A DNA stretch of 64,000 bases from Yoonia sp. (GTDB lineage: Bacteria > Pseudomonadota > Alphaproteobacteria > Rhodobacterales > Rhodobacteraceae), in assembly GCA_023955335.1 (NCBI GenBank), contig JAGSGF010000003.1:54360-118359 (forward strand), written 5' to 3'. Below the pieces are notes generated by a model. That model did no database searches. It saw nothing but the letters and a program-made list of their open reading frames with translations, and was not told the origin of the DNA. Numbering within the stretch: position 1 is the first letter of the stretch; each line of letters opens with the position of its first letter. Shown in pieces: positions 1 through 9,441 of the stretch. Both the position numbers and the translations under genes were made by a program.

Positions 1-1
1 T

Positions 2-931
2 GTCGCCTTTACCAACACCCTCGGCGCACGGCCACAAATGGTCTGGGCGGGCAAAACCACAGACGCGCAGCGCGCGCATGGCGTGACACAGGTCGAAGAC
101 GGGTTTGTGCGGTCACGCGGACTTGGGGCGGACTTGATCGCGCCATTGTCGCTCGTTTTGGATGATCTTGGGATCTACTACGACCCGACGCGGCCCAGCC
201 GGTTGGAAGCGTTGATCGCGGCCTCAGTCCACTTGCCTGAAGGGGCCCAACGGCGGGCTGAAAAGTTGATCAAGTCACTGATCGACAACCGTTTATCAAA
301 ATACAATCTTTCTGCCGATACGCCTGATGAGTTCCCGCAAGGGCGACGCATTCTTGTGCCTGGACAAGTCGAAGACGACGCATCCATCCGGCTGGGCGCA
401 GGCGACGTAAACACAAACCAAGCATTACTGGACGCCGCCCGCGCGGCCAACCCTGCGGCCATCCTGATCTACAAACCGCACCCCGATGTCGACGCAGGTC
501 TGCGGCAAGGCAATGCTGCCAACGCAGACGCAATTGCGGATGTGGTGGCAACCAATACAGACCCAATCGGACTTTTGGATACGGTCGATGAAGTCTGGAC
601 AATGACGTCATTGCTGGGGTTCGAGGCCTTGTTGCGGGGCAAAAAAGTCACGTGTCTTGGTACACCATTTTATGCGGGATGGGGCTTAACCGATGATCGA
701 GCGATGCCTGTCACACGGCGCATAGCGGCGCCATCGCTGGTACAACTGGCCCATGCAGTGCTGATCGACTATCCACGCTATTTCGATCCGAAAACTGGCC
801 TGCCCTGCCCTGTCGAAGTTATCGTGAACCGGTTAGTAACAGGCGACATCCCCAAGCGTGGACCGTTCAATCGGACGACCGCGAAATTGCAGGGGATATT
901 CGCCAGCTACGCACATCTGTGGCGGCGGTAA
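2..931 (+). CDS. kpsC: Capsular polysaccharide Kdo-transferase, KpsC-like (3' part)
   Basis: The frame is open from the first bases of the window, so the start lies upstream and only the last 309 residues are seen. The protein resembles the C-terminal half of KpsC-type enzymes, which add beta-linked Kdo residues to the lipid anchor of exported capsules on the cytoplasmic side of the inner membrane. Visible family signatures are the stretch around VEDGFVRSRGLG, LDDLGIYYD, IYKPHPDV and, near the end, TPFYAGWGLTDDR. The last is typical of the KpsC/LipA capsule family. The gene ends at TAA and faces the ribD end 49 bases away. No other capsule gene is in the window, so the pathway context must lie to the left. 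Family call fairly secure; the exact linkage made is unknown. Confidence 0.8.
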   Translation, partial: VAFTNTLGARPQMVWAGKTTDAQRAHGVTQVEDGFVRSRGLGADLIAPLSLVLDDLGIYYDPTRPSRLEALIAASVHLPEGAQRRAEKLIKSLIDNRLSKYNLSADTPDEFPQGRRILVPGQVEDDASIRLGAGDVNTNQALLDAARAANPAAILIYKPHPDVDAGLRQGNAANADAIADVVATNTDPIGLLDTVDEVWTMTSLLGFEALLRGKKVTCLGTPFYAGWGLTDDRAMPVTRRIAAPSLVQLAHAVLIDYPRYFDPKTGLPCPVEVIVNRLVTGDIPKRGPFNRTTAKLQGIFASYAHLWRR

Positions 932-980
932 GGGTATGGGTTAAAACCCATCCTACGCAGTAGCCTATCAAAACAGGGGG
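932..980. repeat. Short palindrome in a convergent intergenic gap
   Basis: Between the kpsC and ribD stop codons lies ATGGGTT-AA-AACCCAT (936-951), a perfect 7-base inverted repeat that would realistically fold as a 5-bp stem with a 6-base loop. There is no T-run on either side, so it is not a classical intrinsic terminator. It could still help end converging transcripts or be one copy of a genomic palindromic repeat. No second copy was noticed here. Confidence 0.4.
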
Positions 981-2054
981 TTAAGCGCGCGTCCATCGGT
1001 GCATAATGTCTGGCCCGACGGCGCGGACATCGGCCAGCTCGAACCTTGGCGCATCGGCTAAAGCCTGCACGCCAAGTCCGGCTAACGACGGTATGCCGTC
1101 ATGCCCGATAACGCATCCCGCGTGAAACACGACCAGATCGTCAACCAGCCCAGCCGATAGCAAAGACGCGGCCAACGCGCCGCCACCTTCGCAAAATACA
1201 CGGGTGATGCCGTGCTCTGCAAGGGCGGCCATCGCAGCGACCAGGTTTATCGTTCCGTCAGAGGCAGGGCATGCAATGCTGGTCACCCAATCCGGAATGG
1301 CAACATCCGGCCCGTGGCACTGCCATACAGGGGAATTGGCGACACTGGCCTGCAGGTTTGGCGCGACCAAAGGGGCGTTTGAAACGATCACACGCACTGG
1401 CTGTCGGGACACCCCCAAGCCACGCACGGTCAAGGTTGGATCATCAGCGCGGACTGTGCCACCGCCGACCATCACGGCATCATGACGAGCACGCATCATG
1501 TGAACAGCACGGCGCGCATCGGGCCCGGTAATCCACTGGCTTTCGCCCGTAGCAGTCGCAATACGACCGTCCAAAGTGCTTGCAATTTTAAGGGTCAGAA
1601 ACGGGCGTTTCTGCGTGATACGTGAAAAGAAACCAGCGTGATCAGCATCAGCCTTCGCGGCACAAATGCCAACATCGACCTGCACACCAGCGCCGCGCAA
1701 CATGGCAATACCCTGCCCGCTTACACGGGGATCAGGGTCCGTTGTCGCGACAACAACGCGGGTGACGCCGGCATCAATGAGCGCCTGCGCACAGGGGCCG
1801 GTTTGACCCGTGTGGGCGCATGGCTCCAGCGTGACATATGCAGTGGCACCACGTGCATCACCAGTTTGGGCCAAGGCCACAACCTCTGCATGAGGCCGGC
1901 CGCCGTCAGCCGTACGACCGCGACCCAGAATAGCGCCGTTACGGACCAAAACACACCCCACCGCAGGGTTGGGCCAAACACGGCCCATCCCACGCCTGCC
2001 CAACATCAGGGCCAACGCCATAAAGCGGGTGTCAGTCTTCTTCTGGTTTTGCAT
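981..2054 (-). CDS. ribD: Bifunctional riboflavin deaminase-reductase RibD
   Basis: RibD performs the second and third steps of riboflavin synthesis in the cytoplasm: deamination of the pyrimidine and NADPH-dependent reduction of its ribosyl group. With the chosen start (357 residues) the N-terminal cytidine-deaminase-like domain carries the zinc set HAE (about 55-57), then Cys79 and Cys88 in [13 protein letters not shown]. The reductase domain starts near residue 150 ([12 protein letters not shown]). The start [16 protein letters not shown] is chosen because homologues begin 8-12 residues before the MALAL motif. It overlaps the end of nrdR by 23 bases, so the two are almost surely co-transcribed. 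A later ATG at 2021 is possible, but neither start shows a clear Shine-Dalgarno. No other rib gene is in the window. Confidence 0.95.
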   Translation of the reverse strand: MQNQKKTDTRFMALALMLGRRGMGRVWPNPAVGCVLVRNGAILGRGRTADGGRPHAEVVALAQTGDARGATAYVTLEPCAHTGQTGPCAQALIDAGVTRVVVATTDPDPRVSGQGIAMLRGAGVQVDVGICAAKADADHAGFFSRITQKRPFLTLKIASTLDGRIATATGESQWITGPDARRAVHMMRARHDAVMVGGGTVRADDPTLTVRGLGVSRQPVRVIVSNAPLVAPNLQASVANSPVWQCHGPDVAIPDWVTSIACPASDGTINLVAAMAALAEHGITRVFCEGGGALAASLLSAGLVDDLVVFHAGCVIGHDGIPSLAGLGVQALADAPRFELADVRAVGPDIMHRWTRA

Positions 2055-2502
2055 CCGGACGCAATTCGGAAACGAATTTGTCAAAGTCATCAGCAGCTTG
2101 GAAGTTCTTATACACTGACGCAAACCGGACATACGCAACCGTATCAATCCGCGCGAGGCTTTCCATCACGATCTCGCCGATCGCGGTGGATTTGATATCT
2201 GTCTCGCCCATGCTTTCCAAACGACGCACAATGCCACTGATCATCTGATCCATACGCTCTGGTTCAACAGGGCGTTTTTGCAGGCTGATCCGGATCGAGC
2301 GCTCAAGCTTATCACGGTCGAAATCTTCGCGGCGTCCGTTTGATTTGATGACAACCAAATCGCGCAACTGGACGCGCTCATATGTGGTGAAACGTCCGCC
2401 ACAGGCGGGGCAAAAACGACGGCGCCGGATGGCAACGTGATCTTCGGCTGGGCGGGAATCTTTGACTTGTGTGTCAACGTTTCCGCAAAAGGGGCAACGC
2501 AT
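2032..2502 (-). CDS. nrdR: Transcriptional repressor NrdR
   Basis: NrdR is a zinc- and nucleotide-binding repressor of ribonucleotide reductase genes. The 156-residue product starts MRCPFC; the zinc ribbon cysteines are Cys3, Cys6, Cys31 and Cys34 (CPAC), followed by the ATP-cone domain (about 49-139). The frame stays open upstream, but the conserved MRCPFCG start is unmistakable. The adjoining upstream region holds a consensus DnaA box. Downstream it overlaps ribD, the usual alphaproteobacterial neighbour. No nrd structural gene is in the window, so its targets lie elsewhere. Confidence 0.97.
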   Translation of the reverse strand: MRCPFCGNVDTQVKDSRPAEDHVAIRRRRFCPACGGRFTTYERVQLRDLVVIKSNGRREDFDRDKLERSIRISLQKRPVEPERMDQMISGIVRRLESMGETDIKSTAIGEIVMESLARIDTVAYVRFASVYKNFQAADDFDKFVSELRPDAKPEED

Positions 2503-2538
2503 GGGCCAGTCCTCGTGTTTTATTATATACTGCCGATC

Positions 2539-2563
2539 GTGGGTATTTTCCCACTTATCCACA
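2539..2563. promoter_or_regulatory. Consensus DnaA box beside a short inverted repeat, upstream of nrdR
   Basis: TTATCCACA (2555-2563, + strand) exactly matches the strong DnaA 9-mer. Immediately before it is GTGGG-tatttt-CCCAC (2539-2554). Both lie in the 122-base gap between the amidohydrolase stop and the nrdR start, 37-63 bases from the nrdR ATG, where the promoter is expected. The sequence match is direct; DnaA control of nrdR is inference. Confidence 0.5.
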
Positions 2564-2624
2564 GCCACTATAGGGCCCGTAGCAGAGTTTGGGTAGCCGC
2601 AAATCGCAGCCACTAAATGGTGTG

Positions 2625-4172
2625 TCAGTTGGGACTCACTGGAATGTGCCAATCGCGCCCACGAGGGGTTTCGACATATTCGGGCCATGCAAAATTTATC
2701 GGTGGTTCATAGTCACAAAGCGGTGGAATATCAGTAGCTTGCTTACGTGTTATAAACTCACGCATCGCAGAATTGCGGGCATCATCATCTTCGAAAATGC
2801 GCAACGCTGACACAGCCAAAACCTGCGCTGCCGCCTGTACCATCGGGTCAATCGTCGCCGAAATGCCACCCAGAGCATTCATCGCCCACGCGGGATACGG
2901 GCCACCACGCAACGCAGGCCGCGCCATATAGAACCGCGCGGTGGGCGCATGCCATGTCATATCCGTGTAATCATCCGACGTAGAATTGCGCTGTGAAGGA
3001 GGCAAATCACGGCGCAAAATCGCCTCGGCCTCTTGCGGATCAATCAACGCGGTACAGGCCTTTAGCAACGGATCCTCCATGGGGTCCATGCCACAAGCCG
3101 CCTGCACCTCGCGCATCACATCCCGCGCGGCTTCACCCCACTGAGGCGCACCAACGTGTTGAATACCGTCCCATACAACGCCTGCCATCGCATGGTTCGC
3201 CAATCCGGGGCGCGATTTGCAGACCCAATGCCGGGTTACTGTGCATCCGGTCATCGCAGCGATCGCATCCGCCTGTCGGTTAAGCGCCGCTGTCACCTGC
3301 TCGGCCATCTTCACCGTCGGCACACGCATCATATACTGAATTTCAGCCAAGCCGGCAGGCAGGTTGTCGGCGGTCGCCTGCCCCGTGCTGATGATCGCCT
3401 CTGATATTGACCAGCCACCTTGATGCGGCAGCATGGTGTCGCGCAAAAAACGGCCAGCTTGATACATCTGCACGAGCGCATCATTGGCACCCGGCGCACG
3501 GACATCTGAATGGCTTTGCGGAATTGGCGCACCGTCGGTCGCACCCCATGTCTGCGCATCATCACAGCGGAAACGGTAGATCATCGAATAAGCGGCACCG
3601 CAGTGGGTATCCCAACGCACAGTGTTACACATCGGCAGCATATAAAACGGGTGAAACGACAGCATAGCGGCCAGGCCGTCATAGTATCCTTTGGCTGCAT
3701 GAATGGGCTTGGACCCACGGACCTTTTCAGCAGGTTCACCCGTAAATCGCAGCCCACCCTTGATGCCGTGGTGTTCCATCGCAGCTTTGGTCGCGAGCAA
3801 TCCACCAAGACCCGCCATTCCCAACGCCGAATGCGGGTCCGTATGCCCTGCAGCTTGAAACCCCAATCCATCACGCGGCGCACGCGCAGGTGCCGCTGCC
3901 TGACAATTGGCAGGAACAGCGTCATATTCAGCATACATGCCGACCACGGGACCAGCCCCATTCGACCACTGCGCACAAAACGCTGTCGGCATCCCGCCAG
4001 AGCCTTCTTCCACAGTAAACCCGGCTTTACGTAACTCGGCCACATACCAAGCCGCGGAACGATATTCCCGCCAAGCAGGTTCGGCATAATCAAAAATGGT
4101 GGCGCAGCCCCGCGACAGATAATCAGCGCTGGCTACAATATGGGCACGGGCGGTTTTTTGTGCATCAGTCAT
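2625..4172 (-). CDS. M20 family amidohydrolase, AbgB-like
   Basis: A 515-residue cytoplasmic metallohydrolase of the M20D/AbgB type, a family that cleaves amide bonds of N-acyl or aminobenzoyl-amino acids. Motifs visible: AEYDAVP near residue 105, [12 protein letters not shown] with metal-binding His and Asp, [12 protein letters not shown] carrying the catalytic Glu, and LSFHPF. E. coli AbgB is similar in size (about 480). The start [11 protein letters not shown] is chosen because upstream residues do not resemble the family and the chosen ATG follows the yjbQ stop by 31 bases. It is the last gene of a leftward hlyU-yjbQ-amidohydrolase run. No AbgA-like partner or AbgT-like transporter is adjacent, so the substrate is unknown. 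Confidence 0.85.
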   Translation of the reverse strand: MTDAQKTARAHIVASADYLSRGCATIFDYAEPAWREYRSAAWYVAELRKAGFTVEEGSGGMPTAFCAQWSNGAGPVVGMYAEYDAVPANCQAAAPARAPRDGLGFQAAGHTDPHSALGMAGLGGLLATKAAMEHHGIKGGLRFTGEPAEKVRGSKPIHAAKGYYDGLAAMLSFHPFYMLPMCNTVRWDTHCGAAYSMIYRFRCDDAQTWGATDGAPIPQSHSDVRAPGANDALVQMYQAGRFLRDTMLPHQGGWSISEAIISTGQATADNLPAGLAEIQYMMRVPTVKMAEQVTAALNRQADAIAAMTGCTVTRHWVCKSRPGLANHAMAGVVWDGIQHVGAPQWGEAARDVMREVQAACGMDPMEDPLLKACTALIDPQEAEAILRRDLPPSQRNSTSDDYTDMTWHAPTARFYMARPALRGGPYPAWAMNALGGISATIDPMVQAAAQVLAVSALRIFEDDDARNSAMREFITRKQATDIPPLCDYEPPINFAWPEYVETPRGRDWHIPVSPN

Positions 4173-4203
4173 GCAGCCATTGGGCGCAAACCCAAGCCCG
4201 AAG

Positions 4204-4602
4204 TCAATCCGACATATGCGCAATCACACGGCGGCTATGCGGTGCATCACGATGTTCGAAAAGGTATATTCCCTGCCACATACCCAGCTGGATCTGACCA
4301 TCTAAGACAGGAATAGACAAATGCGTCGGCATCATCGCAGCCTTAATATGGGCGGGCATATCGTCCGGCCCTTCATATGTATGGGTCAAATAGGACATCG
4401 ACGGATCGGTCGACTTCGGCACAAAACGGGCAAAAAAGTTCTGCAAATCCGTCTGCACCTCTGGGTCGGCATTCTCTTGGACCAGAAGGCTGCACGACGT
4501 GTGCTGCGCAAACAATGTCAGCAAACCTGTGCCTTGCACACTCACACAATCCGTAAACTCATACAGGCCTGCGCCGTTTGTCGAAATTTCGATTGTCTGC
4601 AT
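4204..4602 (-). CDS. yjbQ: YjbQ family protein (UPF0047)
   Basis: A 132-residue protein of the YjbQ/UPF0047 family, small trimeric enzymes reported to have weak thiamine-phosphate-synthase-like activity but with no firm physiological role. Diagnostic motifs are FAQHTSCSLLVQENADP (about 32-48), LTHTYEGPDDMPAHIKAAM and the C-terminal GMWQGIYLFEHRD. Its ATG shares one base with the stop of the upstream hlyU-family gene (TAATG), which suggests translational coupling. Family assignment is strong; biochemical role uncertain. Confidence 0.9.
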   Translation of the reverse strand: MQTIEISTNGAGLYEFTDCVSVQGTGLLTLFAQHTSCSLLVQENADPEVQTDLQNFFARFVPKSTDPSMSYLTHTYEGPDDMPAHIKAAMMPTHLSIPVLDGQIQLGMWQGIYLFEHRDAPHSRRVIAHMSD

Positions 4603-4874
4603 TAGCGAAACAAGTCCTTACCTTGCTCGTTAATCACCTGCTTGGCCTTTACACCCGCTGCTTTGGCCGCCGCTGCTTGGCTGTCAAATGTATCGGCACG
4701 GATCAGATGGTGGACCTTGGTCTCACCGTCGACATCCAACTCAATGCGCGCCGACATCCGGAACTTAGACCCTTCCTTCATTGGTGCGTCGATAATTCGG
4801 TGATCTTTGTAAACTTCACAAGGATTGGGCTCCGCCTCCGTCTTTGCTCCAAATAAGCGCTTCAAAAGAGACAT
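4602..4874 (-). CDS. HlyU family protein
   Basis: A 90-residue protein of the small HlyU-type family (named as a transcriptional activator, distinct from the ArsR-type Vibrio HlyU). It begins MSLLKRLFGAK, a short amphipathic start common to the family, and contains EVYKDHRIIDAPMKEGSKFRM-like core residues and a Lys/Ala-rich C-terminal helix ending GKDLFR. The downstream ATG (Met8 of the longest frame) is chosen because the family starts with MSLL/MSFLK. It heads the hlyU-yjbQ-amidohydrolase run. Regulatory function is only inferred from the family name; no DNA-binding motif can be seen. Confidence 0.75.
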   Translation of the reverse strand: MSLLKRLFGAKTEAEPNPCEVYKDHRIIDAPMKEGSKFRMSARIELDVDGETKVHHLIRADTFDSQAAAAKAAGVKAKQVINEQGKDLFR

Positions 4875-5301
4875 GATAAAATCCTTACATTTCAAGAATT
4901 GCTGCGTGACTATAATCCACAGTTTACCCGCACAACAGGATTTGCGCTCTCGGGCGGCCCATTTTCAACGCGACCCCATCGCCGATGTCTGAAAACGTTC
5001 GTTTTATCGGCTCCGGGAAAATCACAACACAGATCACGAATATTTCCTGCAAGGAAATGACGGCATTTAGCTCCTGCGCAAAGGGTTTCTTCGTTGTTTT
5101 ATACCGAAACATCTTTTGCGCGAGCTTCGCGCCAAGCCAGCCACCCTAGGCCAGCAAAAGCAATTCGGCTTCTGAAACGCGCCAATAACCATGGATTGCC
5201 GCCCGCTTATCCCAAGCATATCGTAAAAAGACGAGGACGTTTCAGGTTAGAAAAAGGCCAACCAATAATGCCGGCCCTTCAATGCTGCTTATTTCCTACA
5301 A
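4875..5301. other. Gene-poor gap between rpoD and hlyU
   Basis: A 427-base stretch without a convincing gene. Short open frames on both strands (for example 4924-5112 minus and 5094-5351 plus) lack family resemblance and ribosome sites. The gap contains the probable rpoD terminator at its right end and a small palindrome GCGCGA-gct-TCGCGC near 5118-5132. The hlyU promoter should be here. Composition looks more AT-rich than the genes. Confidence 0.6.
5251..5276 (-). terminator. Probable intrinsic terminator of rpoD
   Basis: On the minus strand, GGCCGGC-attattg-GTTGGCC (7 pairs, two G-U) is followed directly by five T residues, 26-51 bases beyond the rpoD stop codon. This fits a Rho-independent terminator for the dnaG-rpoD transcript. 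Confidence 0.65.
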
Positions 5302-7287
5302 TTACTGATCCAAGAAGCTACGCAATTTGCGCGACCGGCTTGGGTGCTTGAGTTTGCGCAGCGCTTTCGCCTCAATCTGACGAATACGTTCTCGCGTGAC
5401 ACTAAACTGCTGACCGACCTCTTCGAGCGTGTGATCGGTGTTCATCCCGATACCAAAACGCATGCGCAGCACACGTTCTTCACGCGGGGTCAGCGATGCA
5501 AGAACGCGTGTCGTGGTTTCCTTCAGGTTTTCCTGAATGGCTGAATCCAAAGGCAAGATCGCGTTCTTGTCTTCGATGAAGTCGCCAAGCTGACTGTCTT
5601 CTTCGTCGCCAATTGGCGTTTCCAAAGAAATTGGCTCTTTGGCAATTTTCATAACCTTGCGGACTTTTTCCAACGGCATCTGCAGCTTTTCTGCCAATTC
5701 CTCTGGGGTCGGTTCGCGGCCGATCTCGTGCAACATCTGGCGACCGGTCCGGACCAGCTTGTTGATCGTTTCGATCATATGCACCGGAATACGGATCGTG
5801 CGGGCCTGATCGGCGATGGACCGGGTAATCGCCTGACGAATCCACCATGTGGCATACGTCGAGAATTTGTAACCACGACGGTATTCAAACTTATCCACGG
5901 CCTTCATCAGACCAATGTTACCTTCTTGAATAAGATCAAGGAATTGCAGGCCACGGTTCGTGTATTTCTTAGCGATCGAAATAACCAAACGCAGGTTCGC
6001 TTCGACCATTTCTTTTTTGGCCTGACGGGCTTCTTTTTCGCCCTTTTGGACCTGCTGCACAATGCGGCGGAATTCAGTGATATCAACGCCAACATACTGA
6101 CCGACTTGGGCCATATCGCCGCGCAGCTCTTCAATCTTATCGGTGGAACGTTCGATCAACGCCTGCCAACCACGACCAGCCTTTGCGCCCATTTCATCAA
6201 GCCAATTCGGGTCCAATTCGCGACCCTTATATTCGTCAATAAATTCACGGCGGTTGATGCGGGCTTGGTCAGCCAATTTCACCATGGCGCTGTCGATCGA
6301 CATGATACGGCGGTTGATGCCGTATAGCTGGTCAATCAACGCTTCAATCCGGTTGTTGTGCAGGTGAAGCGAGTTCACCAGAACGACAATCTCGGACCGC
6401 AGCTTTTGATATTTCTTTTCTTCTTTGACCGTGAACGATGAATCCTCGTTCAGCGTGGCAGACATACGCGAGTCTTGCATTTCAGACAGCTTGCCAAATC
6501 CACGAGCGATCACCTCGAGGGTTTCCAGAACACGTGGCTTAAGTGCGGCTTCCATCGCGGCCAGCGACAGGTTGGCCTGATCATCTTCGTCCTCGTCGTC
6601 ATCCTTAGCAATCGGGTTGCCGTCGGCGTCCAATTCCTGCGCCGTCTCTTTTGTAGCAGCAGCAGGCGCGCCGGGCACAACGGGGGCCACAACAGCCGCG
6701 CTCTCGCCATCTTCCTCAAGCTGGTCACTGAATGTAGTCTCAAGGTCGATTACATCGCGCAGCAAAATGTCTTCTGACAGTAATTCGTCGCGCCAGATCG
6801 TGATCGCTTGGAATGTCAGCGGGCTTTCGCAAAGCCCCAAAATCATCGTATTGCGACCAGCCTCGATACGCTTGGCAATCGCAATCTCGCCTTCACGCGA
6901 CAGCAACTCGACACTGCCCATTTCGCGCAAATACATACGCACAGGATCATCAGTCCGGTCCAGCTTTTCAGCCTCGGCACCGCCCAAGATCACTTCGCGC
7001 GACCCCGCCACAGTGGCCACATCAGTACCGCCTTGCGGGTCTTCAGATTCTTCTGATTCTTCCTGCTCGGTGACCTGAATGCCCATTTCGGACAACATCG
7101 ACATGACGTCTTCGATTTGGTCTGACGACACCTGCTCCGGCGGCAAAACCGCGTTCAGCTGGTCATATGTGATGTAGCCACGCTCGCGGGCGTCCGCGAT
7201 CATCTTTTTGACTGCCGCTTGGGACATATCAAGGCTGATGTCGCCGTCCTGATCATCCTTGCGGTCGTCGGTGTCTTTAGCGGCCAT
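5302..7287 (-). CDS. rpoD: RNA polymerase primary sigma factor RpoD
   Basis: The housekeeping sigma-70 factor, directing RNA polymerase to most promoters. The 661-residue length is normal for alphaproteobacteria. Region 1.1 lies near residues 15-95 ([17 protein letters not shown]). Region 1.2 contains [22 protein letters not shown] long acidic non-conserved region follows (about 190-250). Regions 2.1-2.4 include [12 protein letters not shown] and [16 protein letters not shown], then region 3, and region 4.2 has the helix-turn-helix [21 protein letters not shown]. The start is supported by AAGGA 8 bases upstream. It lies 125 bases after dnaG in the same direction, the conserved macromolecular-synthesis arrangement. 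The intervening leader is unusual (see GANTC cluster). Confidence 0.98.
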   Translation of the reverse strand: MAAKDTDDRKDDQDGDISLDMSQAAVKKMIADARERGYITYDQLNAVLPPEQVSSDQIEDVMSMLSEMGIQVTEQEESEESEDPQGGTDVATVAGSREVILGGAEAEKLDRTDDPVRMYLREMGSVELLSREGEIAIAKRIEAGRNTMILGLCESPLTFQAITIWRDELLSEDILLRDVIDLETTFSDQLEEDGESAAVVAPVVPGAPAAATKETAQELDADGNPIAKDDDEDEDDQANLSLAAMEAALKPRVLETLEVIARGFGKLSEMQDSRMSATLNEDSSFTVKEEKKYQKLRSEIVVLVNSLHLHNNRIEALIDQLYGINRRIMSIDSAMVKLADQARINRREFIDEYKGRELDPNWLDEMGAKAGRGWQALIERSTDKIEELRGDMAQVGQYVGVDITEFRRIVQQVQKGEKEARQAKKEMVEANLRLVISIAKKYTNRGLQFLDLIQEGNIGLMKAVDKFEYRRGYKFSTYATWWIRQAITRSIADQARTIRIPVHMIETINKLVRTGRQMLHEIGREPTPEELAEKLQMPLEKVRKVMKIAKEPISLETPIGDEEDSQLGDFIEDKNAILPLDSAIQENLKETTTRVLASLTPREERVLRMRFGIGMNTDHTLEEVGQQFSVTRERIRQIEAKALRKLKHPSRSRKLRSFLDQ

Positions 7288-7307
7288 AGGCAGGTTCCTT
7301 CAAGATT

Positions 7308-7371
7308 GAATCACTCACAAGTGATTCGACTGATTCGGTTCAGTCGAATCAATCCCGATTCGGGGTGATTC
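7308..7371. promoter_or_regulatory. Cluster of six GANTC sites and a 12-bp hairpin upstream of rpoD
   Basis: Six GANTC pentamers, the recognition sequence of the alphaproteobacterial CcrM methylase, lie at 7308, 7323, 7332, 7346, 7357 and 7367, all in 64 bases. Most sit inside a repeated (T/C)GATTCG heptamer at 7322, 7331, 7356 and 7366, with an inverted copy at 7345. Arms TGATTCGACTGA (7322-7333) and TCAGTCGAATCA (7340-7351) form a perfect 12-bp stem with a 6-base loop. The block is 21-84 bases upstream of the rpoD ATG. The sequence is direct observation; methylation- or structure-dependent control of rpoD is inference. Confidence 0.7.
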
Positions 7372-7412
7372 GCAACCGTAACAGCCGTTGTTTTTAAATT
7401 ATGTTGCGCGCC

Positions 7413-9386
7413 CTAAGACTTAGAGCTCTTATCGTCTTTGGCAAAGCCTATCCGGTCAAGTAGATCATCCAATGCGCTGCGCTCGTCTTTCTTAATTAGC
7501 GCGCCATTTTCACCCTTGTCGTATTCCGCACTATCGTCATCATCTTGGCGGATTGTTGTATCAACGGACGCCGCGGCGCGTGACAAACGCCACGTCACAC
7601 CCTCGTCAACAAGCCCCGCCATGTCGTCCATCCCATCGCTCAATTCACGCAAATGACCACGGCGTGACATCAACTTGGCCAGCTCCTCGGTCAAAGACTG
7701 CGTTGCAATCTCCACGTTCCCCGCCTTGCGAACTGACGGGGCTAATTGCAGATGAGGACTGCGCATCAGTTTTTCAAGAGCATCCGGCCCAACATCTGCA
7801 ACAACATCCGCCATGACGTCAGCGGCCAGCGCATGACGCAAAATCGCAGCGCGTAAATGGGCGTGATCGGGGTCGCGGCATTCCATACGCTCAATGTCTG
7901 GCTCAAACGCAGAAATCACGTCCGGCGTACTCAGAAGCGTCGCCAAAATCACCGCCTCGCGCATGTGATCCGCATCCGCAGCGCCTGACCCCAGCGCAGA
8001 CATCTTGCTGGCAGCCATAGGCGAAATATCGCGTTGCCAAGGCTCCTGATTGCGCGACCACGCGGCACGCTGGCCGCGTTGTTGGGCAGGTCCACTTTGC
8101 TTACGAGTGCTAAACAGGTCCCAGCGCATCTGCTTAATCGCTTCGCCATAATGGCTACGGATCGACGGATCCGCGATCAATTTTATCTTTTCGCGCAGCA
8201 CCTTATCCAGCGCGGCCTTACGCTCTGGGCTGTCAAACACCTTGCCATCAGTTTCGCGCCGCCACAGCAACTGAACCATTGGAATAGCTGAATCCAGCAA
8301 CTCTTGCATCGCGGCCTTGCCCTTAGATTTCAGCACATCATCAGGGTCCATGCCCTCTGGCATCAGGGCAAAGCGCAACGATTGCCCCGCCTCTAACAAC
8401 GGCAGCGCAATATCAATGACGCGCATCGCGGCGCGCACCCCCGCCGTATCGCCATCCAGCGCAATAATCGGCTCCGGTGCGATGCGCCACAAAAGGCGCA
8501 ACTGATCCTCTGTAATCGCAGTGCCCAACGGGGCGACAGTCGCACCAAACCCGGATTCCGACAGGGCAATAACATCCATATACCCTTCGGCGACGACCAA
8601 AGGGGCGCCCTTACCGGCCGCTTCCCGCGCGGGGCCATGGTTATACAAACTACGCCCCTTATCGAACAAAGGCGTTTCAGGAGAATTAAGATACTTCGCA
8701 CGCGCATTCGGGTCCAGAGCCCGACCACCAAGGCCAATCGGGCGACTGCGACCATCACGAATGGGAAAGATAATCCGCCCACGGAACCGGTCATAGGGGC
8801 TCCCACCACGGTCGCTTTCGGCAGCCAAACCAGCCTCAATGACCAGCTTGGGATCAACGCCCTTGCCCGTCAAATATGCCATAACACCGCCGCTCGCAGG
8901 AGCAAATCCGATGTCCCAACGGTCCAAACTCGCGGCATCAAACCCACGCCGGACCAAATACTCTCGCGCCTCCGCGGCGGCACCCGTCTTCAATTGCAAC
9001 CGATGCCACTGCACCGCCTGTTCCATCACATCCGTCAATTCGGTCCGCTTATCGGCTTTTTCCTGCGCACGCGGATCGCTTGCAGGCACAGGTAATCCAG
9101 CCTCTCCTGCCAAAATCTTGACGGCTTCCATGAAATCCACATTCTCGGTTTCACGCACGAAGGTGATCGCATCACCCTTCGCATGACAGCCAAAGCAGTA
9201 ATAAAACCCTTTGCGATCATCGACATGAAAACTGGCGGACTTTTCCTGATGGAACGGGCACGGCGCCCATAGGTCGCCCTTACCCTGATTGGACTTGCGG
9301 GTGTCCCACATGACTTTGCGGCCCACAACCTGTCCTAATGACAGGCGGGTGCGTAACTCGTCTAAGAATCCGGGGGGCAAGCTCAT
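7413..9386 (-). CDS. dnaG: DNA primase DnaG
   Basis: DnaG synthesises RNA primers at replication forks. The 657-residue product has the N-terminal zinc finger CPFH...CFGCH (about 42-68), the catalytic core, the Toprim acidic motif VVAEGYMDV (about residue 265) with ALDGDTAG further on, and a C-terminal helicase-binding part (about 500-657) rich in charged residues. It starts MSLPPGFLDELRTRLSLGQVVGRKV, typical for the group. It is upstream of rpoD and is preceded by the end of the sarcosine oxidase operon, 67 bases away, so a promoter must lie in that short gap or transcription reads through. Confidence 0.97.
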   Translation of the reverse strand: MSLPPGFLDELRTRLSLGQVVGRKVMWDTRKSNQGKGDLWAPCPFHQEKSASFHVDDRKGFYYCFGCHAKGDAITFVRETENVDFMEAVKILAGEAGLPVPASDPRAQEKADKRTELTDVMEQAVQWHRLQLKTGAAAEAREYLVRRGFDAASLDRWDIGFAPASGGVMAYLTGKGVDPKLVIEAGLAAESDRGGSPYDRFRGRIIFPIRDGRSRPIGLGGRALDPNARAKYLNSPETPLFDKGRSLYNHGPAREAAGKGAPLVVAEGYMDVIALSESGFGATVAPLGTAITEDQLRLLWRIAPEPIIALDGDTAGVRAAMRVIDIALPLLEAGQSLRFALMPEGMDPDDVLKSKGKAAMQELLDSAIPMVQLLWRRETDGKVFDSPERKAALDKVLREKIKLIADPSIRSHYGEAIKQMRWDLFSTRKQSGPAQQRGQRAAWSRNQEPWQRDISPMAASKMSALGSGAADADHMREAVILATLLSTPDVISAFEPDIERMECRDPDHAHLRAAILRHALAADVMADVVADVGPDALEKLMRSPHLQLAPSVRKAGNVEIATQSLTEELAKLMSRRGHLRELSDGMDDMAGLVDEGVTWRLSRAAASVDTTIRQDDDDSAEYDKGENGALIKKDERSALDDLLDRIGFAKDDKSSKS

Positions 9387-9441
9387 GACCGTATTATCCG
9401 CCCATCAGATACCAGAGTCGATACACGCATTTTTACACCGC

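Noticed and set aside
932..980. Possible terminator between kpsC and ribD
   Set aside because: The hairpin lacks a T-run on both strands, so it is reported only as a palindrome.
4924..5112. 62-codon minus-strand frame in the rpoD-hlyU gap
   Set aside because: No recognisable family, no ribosome site and not supported by neighbouring context.
5885..5900. Second DnaA-like box inside rpoD
   Set aside because: It differs by one base from the consensus and encodes the conserved AVDKFEY region, so it is explained by protein coding.
5728..6327. A 199-codon plus-strand frame inside rpoD
   Set aside because: Shadow frame of a conserved sigma factor; no start signal.
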